The translations under genes and the position numbers were made by a program. This document shows, one piece after another, positions 17,666-26,805 of a stretch of 64,000 bases of DNA (the stretch's first letter is position 1; every line of letters starts with the position of its first letter). The stretch comes from Nocardia exalbida NBRC 100660 (lineage in GTDB: Bacteria; Actinomycetota; Actinomycetes; Mycobacteriales; Mycobacteriaceae): assembly GCF_000308575.1 (NCBI RefSeq), contig NZ_BAFZ01000068.1:104112-168111 (forward strand), in the 5' to 3' direction. The notes below the pieces were generated by a model, which worked only from the letters and a program-made list of their open reading frames with translations, searched no databases and had not been told where the DNA came from.

Positions 17666-19978
17666 TCATTCGGCGACGAACTCCGCCTCCCGCTCGACCG
17701 CTTCGATGGTCCGGCGCGGCACCTGGATCGGACCCGGGGTGTACGTGATCGCGCGCAATGCGCCGGTGTAGCGGAAGGTACCGCGGCGTTCGCGCAGATC
17801 CCAGGCCACCGGTCCGCGCGCGTCGACGCCGACGGAGATTCCGGTCCACGGCGACATGCCGACCAACTGGACCTGATCGAGCAGCCGTGCGACCTGGACG
17901 CCGTCGATCTCCACGGTGAAATCCCACCGCAGCCGTGGTCGCACCGTGGCGCGCACGGTGATGTGCCGCGCCCCGGCGGCGAGGGGTCGCGTGGTGACGC
18001 TGTCGTAGCGGCCGTAGCTGTTCAGACCGAACGTCACCCGGCCGTCCTCGAGGTAGAGCACATAACCGCCCAGCGGATCACCGTGCGCGACGAGAACCCC
18101 TTCGTCACCGGACGCGTAGCCGGCGAGTTCCGCCTCGATGACGAAGTCTCGGTAAGCGATCAGTCGCTGTGCGCGATACCGTTCCAGGGTCGGCGTGCCG
18201 GGCAGCAGCCGGACGGGGGCCGAGAAGCTCTCCTCCTCCGGCCGCCGCCGCGCCAGATCCTGGCGCGTGACCAGCGGGAACACCGTGTTCGCCCAGGCGG
18301 ATTCGTCCCATGCTGCGGCCAGCTCCGCGACCTTCTCCGGGAATCGCCAGGACAGATCGTGCAGTTCCGTCGGATCGGTGCGGACGTCGAACAGCTGCCA
18401 CTCCGGCTCGTCGATATCGGTTCCCGGCTCGTACAGCGACAGCAGTTTCCACCCGTCCCGATAGAACCCGCGGTTCCCGATCATCTCCGAGTACTGCTCG
18501 GTGTGTCCGGACACCGCCCGTGGGTCACGCAGCGTCGCCACGGCCGACACGCCGTCGAACTGTTTCGCGGGCAGACCGTTGCGCACGCTCAGCCGCCGCA
18601 ACCCGGCCAGCTCCAGCAATGTCGGCGCGAGGTCGGTGACGTAGGTGTACTCGTGCCGGATACCGTTGTCGTCACTGCCGCGCGGCAGTCCCTTCGGCCA
18701 GGAGATCAGGAACGGCACGCGCACCCCGCCCGCGAAGGTCTGGCCCTTGTAGAAGCGGAACGGCGTATTGGACGCCTGCCCCCATCCGCGCGGGTAGTGG
18801 ACACCCAGCTTCGCGGTGCCGATCAGCTCCTCGTCGTGCGGCACGTCGCCGACCCAGTCCGGATCGGTGATGTGGGCGAACTCCGCGAAGTAGGTGCGGG
18901 TGCCCTCCGGCCCGCCCTCGGCGGTGCCGCCGTTGTCCGAGGTGAAGACCACGATGGTGTTGTCGAGTTCGCCGAGTTCCTCGAGCGTGCCGACGATGCG
19001 CCCGAGGCTCTGATCGATGCTGTCGACCATGCCCGCGTACACCTCCATGTACCGGGCGAATCGCCGCTGCTGCGCGGGAGTCAGCGAATCCCACTCCGCC
19101 GCCTCGTATCCCGGTTCGGTATTGCGCGGTTTCTGCTGCGTGCCGGCGGGGAAGAGGCCCTGGGCGAGTTGCGCGGCGAACCGGCTCCGGCGTAGTTCGT
19201 CCCATCCCTTCGCGTAGCGGCCGCGATATTTGGCCAGATCCGCGGGCTTGGCTTGGAGCGGACCATGCATGGCGACGTGGGCGAAGTACAGGAAGAACGG
19301 TTTGGCGGCGTCGTGCGCGCGCAGGTCCTTGATGTAGGCGATGGCCTTGTCGGTCAGATCGTCGGTGAGGTAATACCCCTTCGGGTACTCCTCGATATCG
19401 ACGACCGAGGAGTCCGAGACCAGCTGATTCGGGTAGTAGAAGGAGTTGAGTCCCTCGAGCGAGCCGTAGTACCGGTCGAAGCCGCGCTGCGTCGGCCAGG
19501 AATCCCGGTGGGCGGCGGGATTCATCGTGGCGTCGCGCACCAGGTGCCACTTGCCGACCGCGTAGGTGGCGTAGCCGTTGCTACGCAGGATCTCCGGCAG
19601 CGTCAGTATGTCGTCCGCCAGTTCCAGGCGAAGACCCGGATAGCCTGGGTCGGCGTTGGCGACGAACCCGAACCCGGCGCGGTGGGCGTTGATGCCGGTG
19701 AGCAGCGACGCGCGCGACGGCGAGCACAGCGGGGTGGTGTGGTAGTTCGTCAACCGAAGACCGTTCGCCGCCAACCGGTTCAGCGTCGGCGTCTCGATCT
19801 CGGAGCCGAACGGGCCGATATCGCTGTATCCCATGTCATCGATCAGCACCACGACGATGTTCGGAGCGCCCTCGGGGGCGGTGGGCGGATAGCGCCAATC
19901 CGGCGTCGAATCGGTAGTGGTGCGACCGACCGAGCCGCCGAAGTCTTCGTAGCCGCGAGCATGGGGTGGAACAGGCAT
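17666..19978 (-). CDS. Arylsulfatase (type I, Cys-type)
   Basis: The 770-residue sulfatase hydrolyses sulfate esters. The maturation motif C-S-P-S-R-A-S-L-L-T-G is near residue 85; its Cys becomes formylglycine. The N-terminal metal site I-D-D-M-G-Y-S-D, the K-W-H-L (G-K-W-H) motif and T-S-D-N-G-G-T-A-E-G are present. The C-terminal 250 residues form the extra beta-rich region found in actinobacterial AtsA/AtsD-type enzymes of about 780 residues. No signal peptide is seen. ATG at 19978 is taken; a TTG at 19990 in the same frame is possible. No formylglycine-generating enzyme is in the window. Confidence 0.92.
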   Translation of the reverse strand: MPVPPHARGYEDFGGSVGRTTTDSTPDWRYPPTAPEGAPNIVVVLIDDMGYSDIGPFGSEIETPTLNRLAANGLRLTNYHTTPLCSPSRASLLTGINAHRAGFGFVANADPGYPGLRLELADDILTLPEILRSNGYATYAVGKWHLVRDATMNPAAHRDSWPTQRGFDRYYGSLEGLNSFYYPNQLVSDSSVVDIEEYPKGYYLTDDLTDKAIAYIKDLRAHDAAKPFFLYFAHVAMHGPLQAKPADLAKYRGRYAKGWDELRRSRFAAQLAQGLFPAGTQQKPRNTEPGYEAAEWDSLTPAQQRRFARYMEVYAGMVDSIDQSLGRIVGTLEELGELDNTIVVFTSDNGGTAEGGPEGTRTYFAEFAHITDPDWVGDVPHDEELIGTAKLGVHYPRGWGQASNTPFRFYKGQTFAGGVRVPFLISWPKGLPRGSDDNGIRHEYTYVTDLAPTLLELAGLRRLSVRNGLPAKQFDGVSAVATLRDPRAVSGHTEQYSEMIGNRGFYRDGWKLLSLYEPGTDIDEPEWQLFDVRTDPTELHDLSWRFPEKVAELAAAWDESAWANTVFPLVTRQDLARRRPEEESFSAPVRLLPGTPTLERYRAQRLIAYRDFVIEAELAGYASGDEGVLVAHGDPLGGYVLYLEDGRVTFGLNSYGRYDSVTTRPLAAGARHITVRATVRPRLRWDFTVEIDGVQVARLLDQVQLVGMSPWTGISVGVDARGPVAWDLRERRGTFRYTGALRAITYTPGPIQVPRRTIEAVEREAEFVAE

Positions 19979-20097
19979 CTGTGCAGTCAAAGCGACCCGG
20001 CGCCCGGCTCACCACGCTTTCGCGCACCGTGCGCCGAACGGGTGACCACGATGGTCCGGTGTTGCTAACTTCGCTCCTCGACCTTTACAGGCGCGAG

Positions 20098-21114
20098 TCA
20101 TGCCTTCCGGTCGTGCAAAGCTTCGACCAGATCGGCCACATCCGCCGCGGACGGCGCGTAGCCCGGGAAATAGCAGCACACCTCCTCGATTCCGGCGCCG
20201 AAGCGGGTGCGGATCTGCGCGGCGCACTCTTCCGGTGTGCCCGCCACCCCGATCGTGCGCACCATCTCGTCGGTCACCAGCGCCCGCATCTCGGCGAAAC
20301 CGCCTGTCTTGGACAACGCGTTGAGCGTGGAGTGCAACTGTTCCCAGCCCTCGACCTCGAGCACGGGACGATAGGCGGGGGTGGAACCGTAGAACGCGAT
20401 CAGGGAGCCCACCCCGCCCATCGCGGCGGACAGCGCTTCCTCCGTGCGTCCGAGTGCGACCATCACCTGCGCGATCACCGGGAACCCGTCCGAGGTCCGG
20501 CCGGACCGGCGCAGGCCCTCGGCGAGGGCGGGCAGGGTGCGCTCGGTGAAGTGACGTTCGCTGTTGAACGGCATCACCAGCAGCCCGTCGGCGAACTCGG
20601 CGGCCTTGCGGGTCATCACCGGTCCGAGCGCGCCCATCAGCACCGGCGGAGGACCGAAGGGGTTCGGTCCGGGATCGAACGTGGGCGGCAGCAAAGTGTG
20701 CGTGTAATACTTGCCGCGGAAGTTCAACGGCGCCCGGCCTTCCCACGCGGCGAAGATGGCCCGCACCGCCGCCACGCTCTCCGCGGTACGTTCCGCGGGC
20801 GCGCCCCACGTGCTGCCGTAGCGCTTTTCGATGTGGGCGCGGATCTGTGAGCCCAACCCCAGCCGGAACCGTCCCTCGCTGTAGACCTGCAGGTCGTAGG
20901 CCGCGTGCGCCAGGTGCATCGGGCTGCGCGGCCCGGCGATCGCCACGTTCGTCATCAGTTCCAGCGTCGTCGCGCCTGCCGCGACGACGAGGGGGAAGAA
21001 CACGTCGTGTGGGCCCTCGAAGGTGAACAGGCCGTCGGCCCCGGTCTCGGCCAGCTCCCGCGCGTCGGTCGCGACCTGCCGCAGCGCTCCGGTGACCTGT
21101 AGATGGACCTTCAC
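20098..21114 (-). CDS. LLM class F420-dependent oxidoreductase
   Basis: The 338-residue protein has the luciferase-like monooxygenase barrel: M-K-V-H-L-Q-V-T-G at the start, E-G-P-H-D-V-F-F-P, L-M-T-N-V-A-I-A, a flavin-binding stretch F-R-L-G-L-G-S-Q-I and G-T-P-E-E-C-A-A-Q-I at the end. Members use F420 to reduce or oxidise small substrates in the cytosol; the substrate is unknown. It lies downstream of the FMN split-barrel gene on the same strand, with 122 bases between them. Confidence 0.88.
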   Translation of the reverse strand: MKVHLQVTGALRQVATDARELAETGADGLFTFEGPHDVFFPLVVAAGATTLELMTNVAIAGPRSPMHLAHAAYDLQVYSEGRFRLGLGSQIRAHIEKRYGSTWGAPAERTAESVAAVRAIFAAWEGRAPLNFRGKYYTHTLLPPTFDPGPNPFGPPPVLMGALGPVMTRKAAEFADGLLVMPFNSERHFTERTLPALAEGLRRSGRTSDGFPVIAQVMVALGRTEEALSAAMGGVGSLIAFYGSTPAYRPVLEVEGWEQLHSTLNALSKTGGFAEMRALVTDEMVRTIGVAGTPEECAAQIRTRFGAGIEEVCCYFPGYAPSAADVADLVEALHDRKA

Positions 21115-21236
21115 TTCGACCTCCGTCGGTCATCGGCGCGCCACGCCTTCCGCGACACGACGACCCCATCGTATGGACAGCACTCCGTGCATGTGTCCAG
21201 TCCGATGGCAATCTGCGACAGCGGGTTCGAGCGCGG

Positions 21237-21782
21237 TCACAGACCGGGGGGCCGGTTCTCGCGCAGCGTGACCACGACCACGACGTCTCCATAGGGAGCC
21301 GCGCCCATGGCCAGTCTGTGCGCGAGGCGCGCCAAGCCGACCCGTCTTCCGTATTTGGTGTCCATGCCGGTCCGCACCTGGTCGATCAGCGGTCCGGTCC
21401 GCAGCAGTTCGGCCATACCTTGGTGCTGTCGCGACCCGAGGGCCGGCTCGCCGAGCCAGTCCCCCGCCTGCACGATGACCCGGCGGTCGCGTGCCAGGTG
21501 CCCGGCCTCGCTCGAATGCGAGGAGATCCGGAAGGCCAGGCGTCCGTTTTCGACCGGTAACACCAAGTGCGGCACGGTATTCCAGCGTCCTGACGCCTCC
21601 GGCCGCGGGTAGGTCACCAGCACTGTGCTCGCGTCCCACCAGAGCATTCCCGGCTGCCATTCGCTGGGACGGTCCGGTACGGCGAGGACCCGATGCGCCG
21701 CCGGGAACGGGTTGTCTCGACGTGGGGTGTATCCGCGGACTCTGCTGCCGAGCAAGGAGCCGCCGTGCGCTGGATAGGTCAT
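21237..21782 (-). CDS. PPOX-like FMN/F420 split-barrel protein
   Basis: The product is 181 residues. The core has W-N-T-V-P-H-L-V-L-P-V-E-N-G-R-L-A-F-R-I, then a helix and R-D-R-R-V-I-V-Q-A-G-D-W, which resembles pyridoxamine-phosphate-oxidase-like split barrels that bind FMN or F420. Assignment is by shape of the sequence, not a strong motif. ATG at 21782 is chosen because GGAGG lies 9 bases upstream; the longer frame to 21893 adds an arginine-rich tail. It may be co-transcribed with the F420-type enzyme downstream. Confidence 0.65.
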   Translation of the reverse strand: MTYPAHGGSLLGSRVRGYTPRRDNPFPAAHRVLAVPDRPSEWQPGMLWWDASTVLVTYPRPEASGRWNTVPHLVLPVENGRLAFRISSHSSEAGHLARDRRVIVQAGDWLGEPALGSRQHQGMAELLRTGPLIDQVRTGMDTKYGRRVGLARLAHRLAMGAAPYGDVVVVVTLRENRPPGL

Positions 21783-21992
21783 GCGTGGGAACCTCCGGGA
21801 TGGGTGCGGGTGGGGATTGCCGATCCGATCTCCGTACTGCGATCGGCGCCCATGGCGCCGTGGCGATGGCGTCCAGGCCCGACGCCTGGTCACCGAGTGT
21901 GATCGTAGGAAAATCTACCTAGATACTCACAGATTTTGTGTACCACCGGCCTCATGGTGCGTGCAAGGACGCGGTCGTGTCGCCGCGAATCA

Positions 21993-23321
21993 TCATGCCC
22001 CGCCCCGGGCCGGGAAGGCCTCACGACCGTTCGGTTCGGAGCGGCGGGCCCGGATCGTGTTCACGGCCGCGAACAGCACTCCGATACCGATCAGGAGGCC
22101 ACCCCGCAACCACACCTCACCGTCGATCCGGGTGAACAGGAACAGACAGGAGGCCAACCCGAGCCAAGGCACTATGACGGGCACCCGGAAGTGCTCCGCT
22201 TCGTCGCCCTCGCGCCGCAGGATCAGCACCGACACATTGACCGCCGCGAAAACGACGAGCAGCAACAACACCAGCGTCTCCGCGAGCGAGGCCACCTCCC
22301 CGGTCAGCGCGAGCAGCAACGACACCGCCGCCGTGACGCCGATCGCCACCCACGGCGTCCGGCGGCCCGGCAGGATCCGGCCCAGCGCCCGCGGAAGCAG
22401 GCCCTCGCGAGCCATGCCGTAGGCCAATCGCGAGGACATGATGCCGGTCAGCAGGGCGCCGTTCGCCACGGCCACCAAGGCGACCACCGCGAACACCTTG
22501 TCCGGTACGCCTCCGGCCAGGCGCACCACCTCGAGCAGCGGACCGCTCGAGTTCGCCAGCCGGTCGGTGGGGACCGCCGCACCGGCCACCACTCCGATCA
22601 GCAAGTACACGCCACCGGCGGTGAGCAACGCGCCGAAGAGCGCGCGCGGATAGGACCTGCGCGGGTCGGCGACTTCCTCCGCCAGATTCACCGAGGTCTC
22701 GAACCCGACGAACGAATAGAAGGCCAGGACGGCGCCCGCGAGGGTCGCGCCGACAACGCCCTGCTCCGCTGTCCCCACCTCGGTGAGCCGGCCCGGATCG
22801 GCGTCGCCCCGAACCATCACCCACGCGCCGAGCCCGATGACCAGCACGAGCCCGCCGAGTTCGACCAACGTAGCGGCGACGTTGGCGCCCAGCGACTCTT
22901 TGATCCCGGAGATGTTGAGCAGTGCCAAGGCGGTGAGGAACACCACCACGACGAGCGCGGTGGGCAGACTCACCAGGGCGCGCAGGTAATCCGCCGCGAA
23001 TGCCCTGCTCAGCGCCGCCACCGACACGACACCCGCCGCGAGCATGCAGAATCCGACGAGCGACCCGGCCGCAGGCCCGAGCGCACGGCCCGCGTAATGG
23101 GCCGAGCCGCCCGCCTTCGGATACTTGGTCGCCAACTCGGCGTACGAACCGGCGGTTAGGCAGGCGAGACCGAGCGCCACCAGCAGCGGCAACCAGATCG
23201 CGCCGCCGGACTCCCGTGCAATGGCCCCGACCAGCACGTAGACGCCCGCACCCAGGATGTCACCGAGGATGAAGAAGAACAGCAGGCGCGTGCTGACCGC
23301 CCGTCGCAGAGAATCCACCAC
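21993..23321 (-). CDS. APC family amino-acid permease
   Basis: The 442-residue membrane protein has about 12 hydrophobic helices. The first helix carries the APC motif F-F-I-L-G-D-I-L-G-A-G-V-Y-V, and helix 6 has F-Y-S-F-V-G-F-E-T-S-V-N-L-A-E-E-V, the usual substrate-site region. The N-terminus begins right at the first helix. It is a proton- or gradient-driven importer of amino acids or amines; the substrate is not visible. It is a single gene with GTG start at 23321. Confidence 0.9.
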   Translation of the reverse strand: MVDSLRRAVSTRLLFFFILGDILGAGVYVLVGAIARESGGAIWLPLLVALGLACLTAGSYAELATKYPKAGGSAHYAGRALGPAAGSLVGFCMLAAGVVSVAALSRAFAADYLRALVSLPTALVVVVFLTALALLNISGIKESLGANVAATLVELGGLVLVIGLGAWVMVRGDADPGRLTEVGTAEQGVVGATLAGAVLAFYSFVGFETSVNLAEEVADPRRSYPRALFGALLTAGGVYLLIGVVAGAAVPTDRLANSSGPLLEVVRLAGGVPDKVFAVVALVAVANGALLTGIMSSRLAYGMAREGLLPRALGRILPGRRTPWVAIGVTAAVSLLLALTGEVASLAETLVLLLLVVFAAVNVSVLILRREGDEAEHFRVPVIVPWLGLASCLFLFTRIDGEVWLRGGLLIGIGVLFAAVNTIRARRSEPNGREAFPARGGA

Positions 23322-23746
23322 AGAGCGGCGGATACCCGCGTTACCGGCGCTGAAGCCGCCGGCGACGGCGCCCTGACGCGATGATCCTCACACCGGCGCG
23401 CCTGCGCCCGCTATGCCTCGCCGCGCCACAACGCCGCACGATCGAAATCGGAGGAGCGCCGCAGACGGACCGCTGCGCCCGCGGCCTGCGCGAGGAGCGC
23501 GGGGTATCGCCGATTTACCGCGCGACACCGTGTTGTACGCGGCCGCCGCCGAAGAACGGTGTTGCGTACTCGGCGCCCGGATACTCCCGCCGCCGCAATC
23601 GGATCGGCATGGCTCCACGATGATTCCGCGACGAGCATCACGCCGAATGCGCGTGATTCACGCGCGAGTGTGGCTCGTGAGGCGGTTCACGCGCTGCCGT
23701 GCCGGTCGTGGCGCATACCGATTCCGAACCGGGGAAAACTGATTCG
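23322..23746. other. Divergent promoter region between permease and PAS-ANTAR gene
   Basis: About 425 bases without a supportable gene. It holds two inverted repeats with the same half-site (CGTGA/TCACG) near its right end, just before the PAS-ANTAR gene. Confidence 0.5.
23649..23691 (+). promoter_or_regulatory. Two CGTGA/TCACG inverted repeats before the PAS-ANTAR gene
   Basis: GCGCGTGATTCACGCGC (23649-23665) is a perfect 17-base palindrome around one T. Only 11 bases further, CGTGA (23676-23680) and TCACG (23687-23691) form a second inverted repeat with a 6-base spacer. Sharing of the half-site in two adjacent repeats, about 55-100 bases before the GTG start, points to an operator. Confidence 0.55.
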
Positions 23747-24649
23747 GTGACGAACAACGCGCCATCGGGACCGGCGCCGACGGTCCCGATCTCGAAGAGA
23801 ACGGGCAGTTTCCAATTCTGGTTCGCCGACCAACGCTGGACTTGGTCGGACGAGGTCGCGGCCCTGCATGGTTACGCGCCGGGTGAGGTGACGCCGACCA
23901 CGGAATTGCTCTTGGCCCATAAACATCCCGACGATCGAGCCGAGGTCGCCGACACCCTGGCGACGGCGGTGCAAACCGGGCTGCCGTTCAGCGGCCGCCA
24001 CCGCATCATCGATACCGCGGGAATCGTGCACCACGTGCTGGTGGTGGGAGATCAGATGCGTGATGCCACCGGTGCGGTGGTCGGTACGGCGGGGTTCTAT
24101 ATCGATGTCACCGACACCGTCGACGAGGAACGCCAGGAAGTCATCGACGGGACTCTGCCGGAAATGGTGGCCGCGCGTGAAGTGATCGAGCAGGCCAAGG
24201 GCGCCTTGATGCTGGTGTACGGGATCTCGGCCGATCAGGCGTTCCGCGTGCTGACCTGGCGATCGCAGGAGACGAATACGAAATTGCGCGTGGTGGCCGA
24301 GCAGCTGGTTGCCGCGCTGATCGAATTCGGTGGCGCCGGGGTGCAGACGCGTACCCGCTTCGACCACGTCCTGCTCACCGTGCATGAACGCCCGATCCAA
24401 GACCACCGTCGATGTGCTCACGCCGGTCACGGCCACCCCGCCCGATTGAAGGGAACCGGGGTGGGTAGATCGAAGCAACACGGAAAGGGGTTTGTGATGG
24501 CACGCGAGAACGACAAGGACGACCAGAACAGCGGCGAGCCCAAAGGAGGCAGGCCGGGCCCGACAGATCAGGATCGTCACGGTGGAATGGCCACCCGGGA
24601 GATAGCCCCGGAACTGACCACCGATGAGGCGCAAGAACCGCCGGACTGA
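23747..24649 (+). CDS. PAS-ANTAR regulator with extended C-terminal tail
   Basis: The product is 300 residues: a PAS domain (about 20-130, F-W-F-A-D-Q-R-W-T-W-S-D to F-Y-I-D-V-T-D-T), a linker, and an ANTAR RNA-binding domain (about 140-205, E-V-I-E-Q-A-K-G-A-L-M-L-V-Y-G-I-S-A-D-Q). ANTAR domains bind paired hexaloop RNA hairpins and prevent termination. GTG at 23747 is chosen because V-T-N-N-A-P-S-G aligns with V-T-K-T-A-H-P-G of the paralogue at 40875-41549. The paralogue stops right after H-E-R-P-D; here the frame runs on for about 85 residues into a hydrophilic tail that looks like a separate small protein with its own ribosome site. Confidence 0.85.
   Translation: MTNNAPSGPAPTVPISKRTGSFQFWFADQRWTWSDEVAALHGYAPGEVTPTTELLLAHKHPDDRAEVADTLATAVQTGLPFSGRHRIIDTAGIVHHVLVVGDQMRDATGAVVGTAGFYIDVTDTVDEERQEVIDGTLPEMVAAREVIEQAKGALMLVYGISADQAFRVLTWRSQETNTKLRVVAEQLVAALIEFGGAGVQTRTRFDHVLLTVHERPIQDHRRCAHAGHGHPARLKGTGVGRSKQHGKGFVMARENDKDDQNSGEPKGGRPGPTDQDRHGGMATREIAPELTTDEAQEPPD
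24497..24649 (+). CDS. Possible separate 50-residue hydrophilic protein
   Basis: An in-frame ATG at 24497 has a strong ribosome site (GGAAAGGGG) 6 bases before it. The predicted 50 residues are highly polar and charged (M-A-R-E-N-D-K-D-D-Q-N to T-D-E-A-Q-E-P-P-D), unlike the ANTAR domain before it. It shares the frame with the PAS-ANTAR gene, so it may be made separately, as the tail of the larger protein, or both. A terminator hairpin follows. Function unknown. Confidence 0.45.
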   Translation: MARENDKDDQNSGEPKGGRPGPTDQDRHGGMATREIAPELTTDEAQEPPD

Positions 24650-24753
24650 TTTGTTCGACCTCGGACCGCGGTACCGGAGCAGGCCGTTCGAAAAGCGTGC
24701 GCAGGCCCGAATTGCCCGAAGCCTGGGCGAGCCAACAGCCGGTGTGAACCAAC

Positions 24754-24789
24754 CGAGCCCCGCACCGGTCTGCATCGGTTCGGGGCTCG
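24754..24789. terminator. Bidirectional terminator-like hairpin
   Basis: CGAGCCCCG at 24754-24762 pairs with CGGGGCTCG at 24781-24789, and ACCG/CGGT pairs inside, giving a 13-pair stem with one mismatch and an 8-base loop. It lies between the convergent PAS-ANTAR and MpaB-type genes. No T-run follows, as is common in high-GC genomes. Confidence 0.7.
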
Positions 24790-24911
24790 CTCGGGGGTAT
24801 TCGTGCCTATCCACCGATCGCTCGGTAGCTTGACCATACGAATGTACCGGGTAGGACGCGATTTCGCCAAATCCGAGTCCCGCAGCGGCCGAATGGTTTA
24901 GCTACCCGACC

Positions 24912-25820
24912 TCAGATGAGGTTCTTCTGCTTGCGGATGCGCCGTCGCAGGTCGACCATCAGCCCGTGCGATCCGCCGTGGCGGATGAAGCGCGGAATGA
25001 AGCGGTTGACGAAGGACACGAACACGAACAAGTTCTCGAAGCGCCGCTGGTCGGCGGCGGTCCATTCCACCCGCAGTTGTTCCCGGAAGATCGGGGCCAG
25101 GAATCCGATGGTGAGAAACCGGAGCAGATTGCGGAAAGGCAGCCGAAGATACCAGTGGATCATGCGCAGCTCGAGCAAGTTCCCGAGGTAGTCCCGGACA
25201 TAGTCGTCCAGTACGACCTGCTCGCACGCGGTGTTCCAATATTCGTCGAATTCGGCTCTGGTGGCGGGCCACATGTCCTCCGTCACCTGCAAGGTGGTGC
25301 CCAGGGTGGAGGATGAGGCATAGAACGCTTCGGCCTGCTCGTCGTTCATTCTTCCGTGCAACAGCTGGTAGGTGTCCTCGAAGCCGATGTAAAGACAAGC
25401 GGCCACCCACAATTGGAGGTTGCGGTCGAAGGCGTTGTACTTGACCGGTGCTCCCGGCGCCGATTGCACTTGCCGGTGCGCCACATTCACCGCTTCGCGA
25501 TAGGCCCTACGCTCTTCCTCGGTGCCGAGGATGGCCACCGCGAGATATTGCGTCGTCGTACGCGCGCGTTTCCACGGATGCTTCATCAGCGATCCGGATT
25601 CCACTTTGCTCTCGGCCACCCCGTAACCAACACCCGGCCGGGCCATCTGCATGACGACGTTCGCCGCGGCGCCCGCGAAGGACCAGAAGTCCAGAGCGTC
25701 GGTGAGCGCGAGGGGCCGCTTGGTGAACGGTTGATGCGTGACGCTGATACCGATCCGGGTGCGATCCTTGGTCAGCGGCACACCGTGGTCGCGATCGGAT
25801 CGAGGAGCCACTGCGGTCAT
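24912..25820 (-). CDS. Oxygenase MpaB / DUF2236 family protein
   Basis: The 302-residue all-helical protein carries DUF2236/MpaB family signs: M-K-H-P-W-K-R-A-R-T-T-T-Q-Y-L, F-D-R-N-L-Q-L-W-V-A-A-C-L-Y-I-G, and a late hydrophobic stretch W-Y-L-R-L-P-F-R-N. The family includes fungal MpaB (oxidative cleavage of a prenyl chain) and latex-clearing haem enzymes of actinobacteria. The start has GGAAGGA upstream. It is on the same strand as the mce operon, 277 bases downstream, so a link to imported lipids is possible but unproven. Confidence 0.85.
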   Translation of the reverse strand: MTAVAPRSDRDHGVPLTKDRTRIGISVTHQPFTKRPLALTDALDFWSFAGAAANVVMQMARPGVGYGVAESKVESGSLMKHPWKRARTTTQYLAVAILGTEEERRAYREAVNVAHRQVQSAPGAPVKYNAFDRNLQLWVAACLYIGFEDTYQLLHGRMNDEQAEAFYASSSTLGTTLQVTEDMWPATRAEFDEYWNTACEQVVLDDYVRDYLGNLLELRMIHWYLRLPFRNLLRFLTIGFLAPIFREQLRVEWTAADQRRFENLFVFVSFVNRFIPRFIRHGGSHGLMVDLRRRIRKQKNLI

Positions 25821-26097
25821 CGGGATGTCCTTCCATCTGTGTTCACACGTCGCGCGACCAGGCGAATCAGTCGCACCGATCCCTGTCGAACACCGGACCT
25901 TGCCTTTATGTTACTGATCATTCTACCGATTTGGCGGCAAGGATCAACAGTAAATCACCAGGTTGAGAAGCCATGTTCCCGCAGATTACTGAATATATGT
26001 AGTTGATTGTTCTTGTTTTGGTCAGGCCGGGCGACGGTCCGGCTCCCCGTGCGGTCACATCGCGAAGCCGGGTTCCACGCGAGCCCGGTTCCTGCGG

Positions 26098-26796
26098 TCA
26101 GGGCTGCGGCGGCAAGGCCAACGGCGAGTTGACCTTGTTCACCAACCACCGGTCACCGACCTTCTCCAGGCGCATCACCATCGAGAGCTGTCCCGGGGCG
26201 GGCTTGCCCTTGGTGCCGAGACTGGTGATGGTCTGGCCGATGATCACGATCGCTTCCGCCGAGTGCTCGTCACCGGCGCGGATCGCGCACTGCACGTCGC
26301 GTGTGGCCGAGGTGACCTGGCCTTGGCCGAGTACCTCACGCAGTTCGGCGCTGGTGGACTCGAACTGTTTCTTCCAGTCACCGGTGGCGCCGTCACCGAC
26401 TGCGGCGAAGTAGGCGTCGAGGTTCTTCGAGTCGTAATTGGCCAGGACGGGCGCGTAACGGCAGGCCGCGGCGCGCGCGTCCTCCTGCGCCGCCAGCAGG
26501 TCCTTGCTGTTGTCGTTCTGGATGTACCAATAGCAGGCGCAGGCCACCGACAGGCCCACGAGGATCGCGGCAGCCGAGCGCAGCGCGATCGGCCCCGGAC
26601 GCCCGAGCGGCAGACGGCGCAGTCGATTCCAACGACCGGTGGATGCCGCGGCGCCCGCGTCGGATGCCGCGCCGCCGTCTACCCGCTCAGCGGTCGTGTC
26701 CTCGGAGCCGGCTTTCACCGGCTCGACAGGGCGCTCCTCCGATCGGCTCGCGCGCGACTCGGCTTCGGGGGTCGGCTCGGCGTCTTCACTCTTCAT
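26098..26796 (-). CDS. Mce-associated membrane protein
   Basis: The 232-residue protein has an acidic disordered N-terminus (about 1-75), one membrane helix (about 76-96, A-A-A-I-L-V-G-L-S-V-A-C-A-C-Y-W), and an extracytoplasmic domain of about 130 residues with N-Y-D-S-K-N-L-D-A-Y-F-A-A and a C-terminal W-L-V-N-K-V. This is the layout of the Mas proteins found after mceF in actinobacteria, thought to stabilise or tune the Mce complex. It starts 9 bases after the mceF stop with AGGAG before the ATG, and closes the operon. Confidence 0.9.
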   Translation of the reverse strand: MKSEDAEPTPEAESRASRSEERPVEPVKAGSEDTTAERVDGGAASDAGAAASTGRWNRLRRLPLGRPGPIALRSAAAILVGLSVACACYWYIQNDNSKDLLAAQEDARAAACRYAPVLANYDSKNLDAYFAAVGDGATGDWKKQFESTSAELREVLGQGQVTSATRDVQCAIRAGDEHSAEAIVIIGQTITSLGTKGKPAPGQLSMVMRLEKVGDRWLVNKVNSPLALPPQP

Positions 26797-26805
26797 CGGA
26801 ATCTC

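Noticed and set aside
21237..21893. Longer 218-residue form of the split-barrel protein
   Set aside because: Extra N-terminus is arginine-rich and the internal ATG at 21782 has a GGAGG site.
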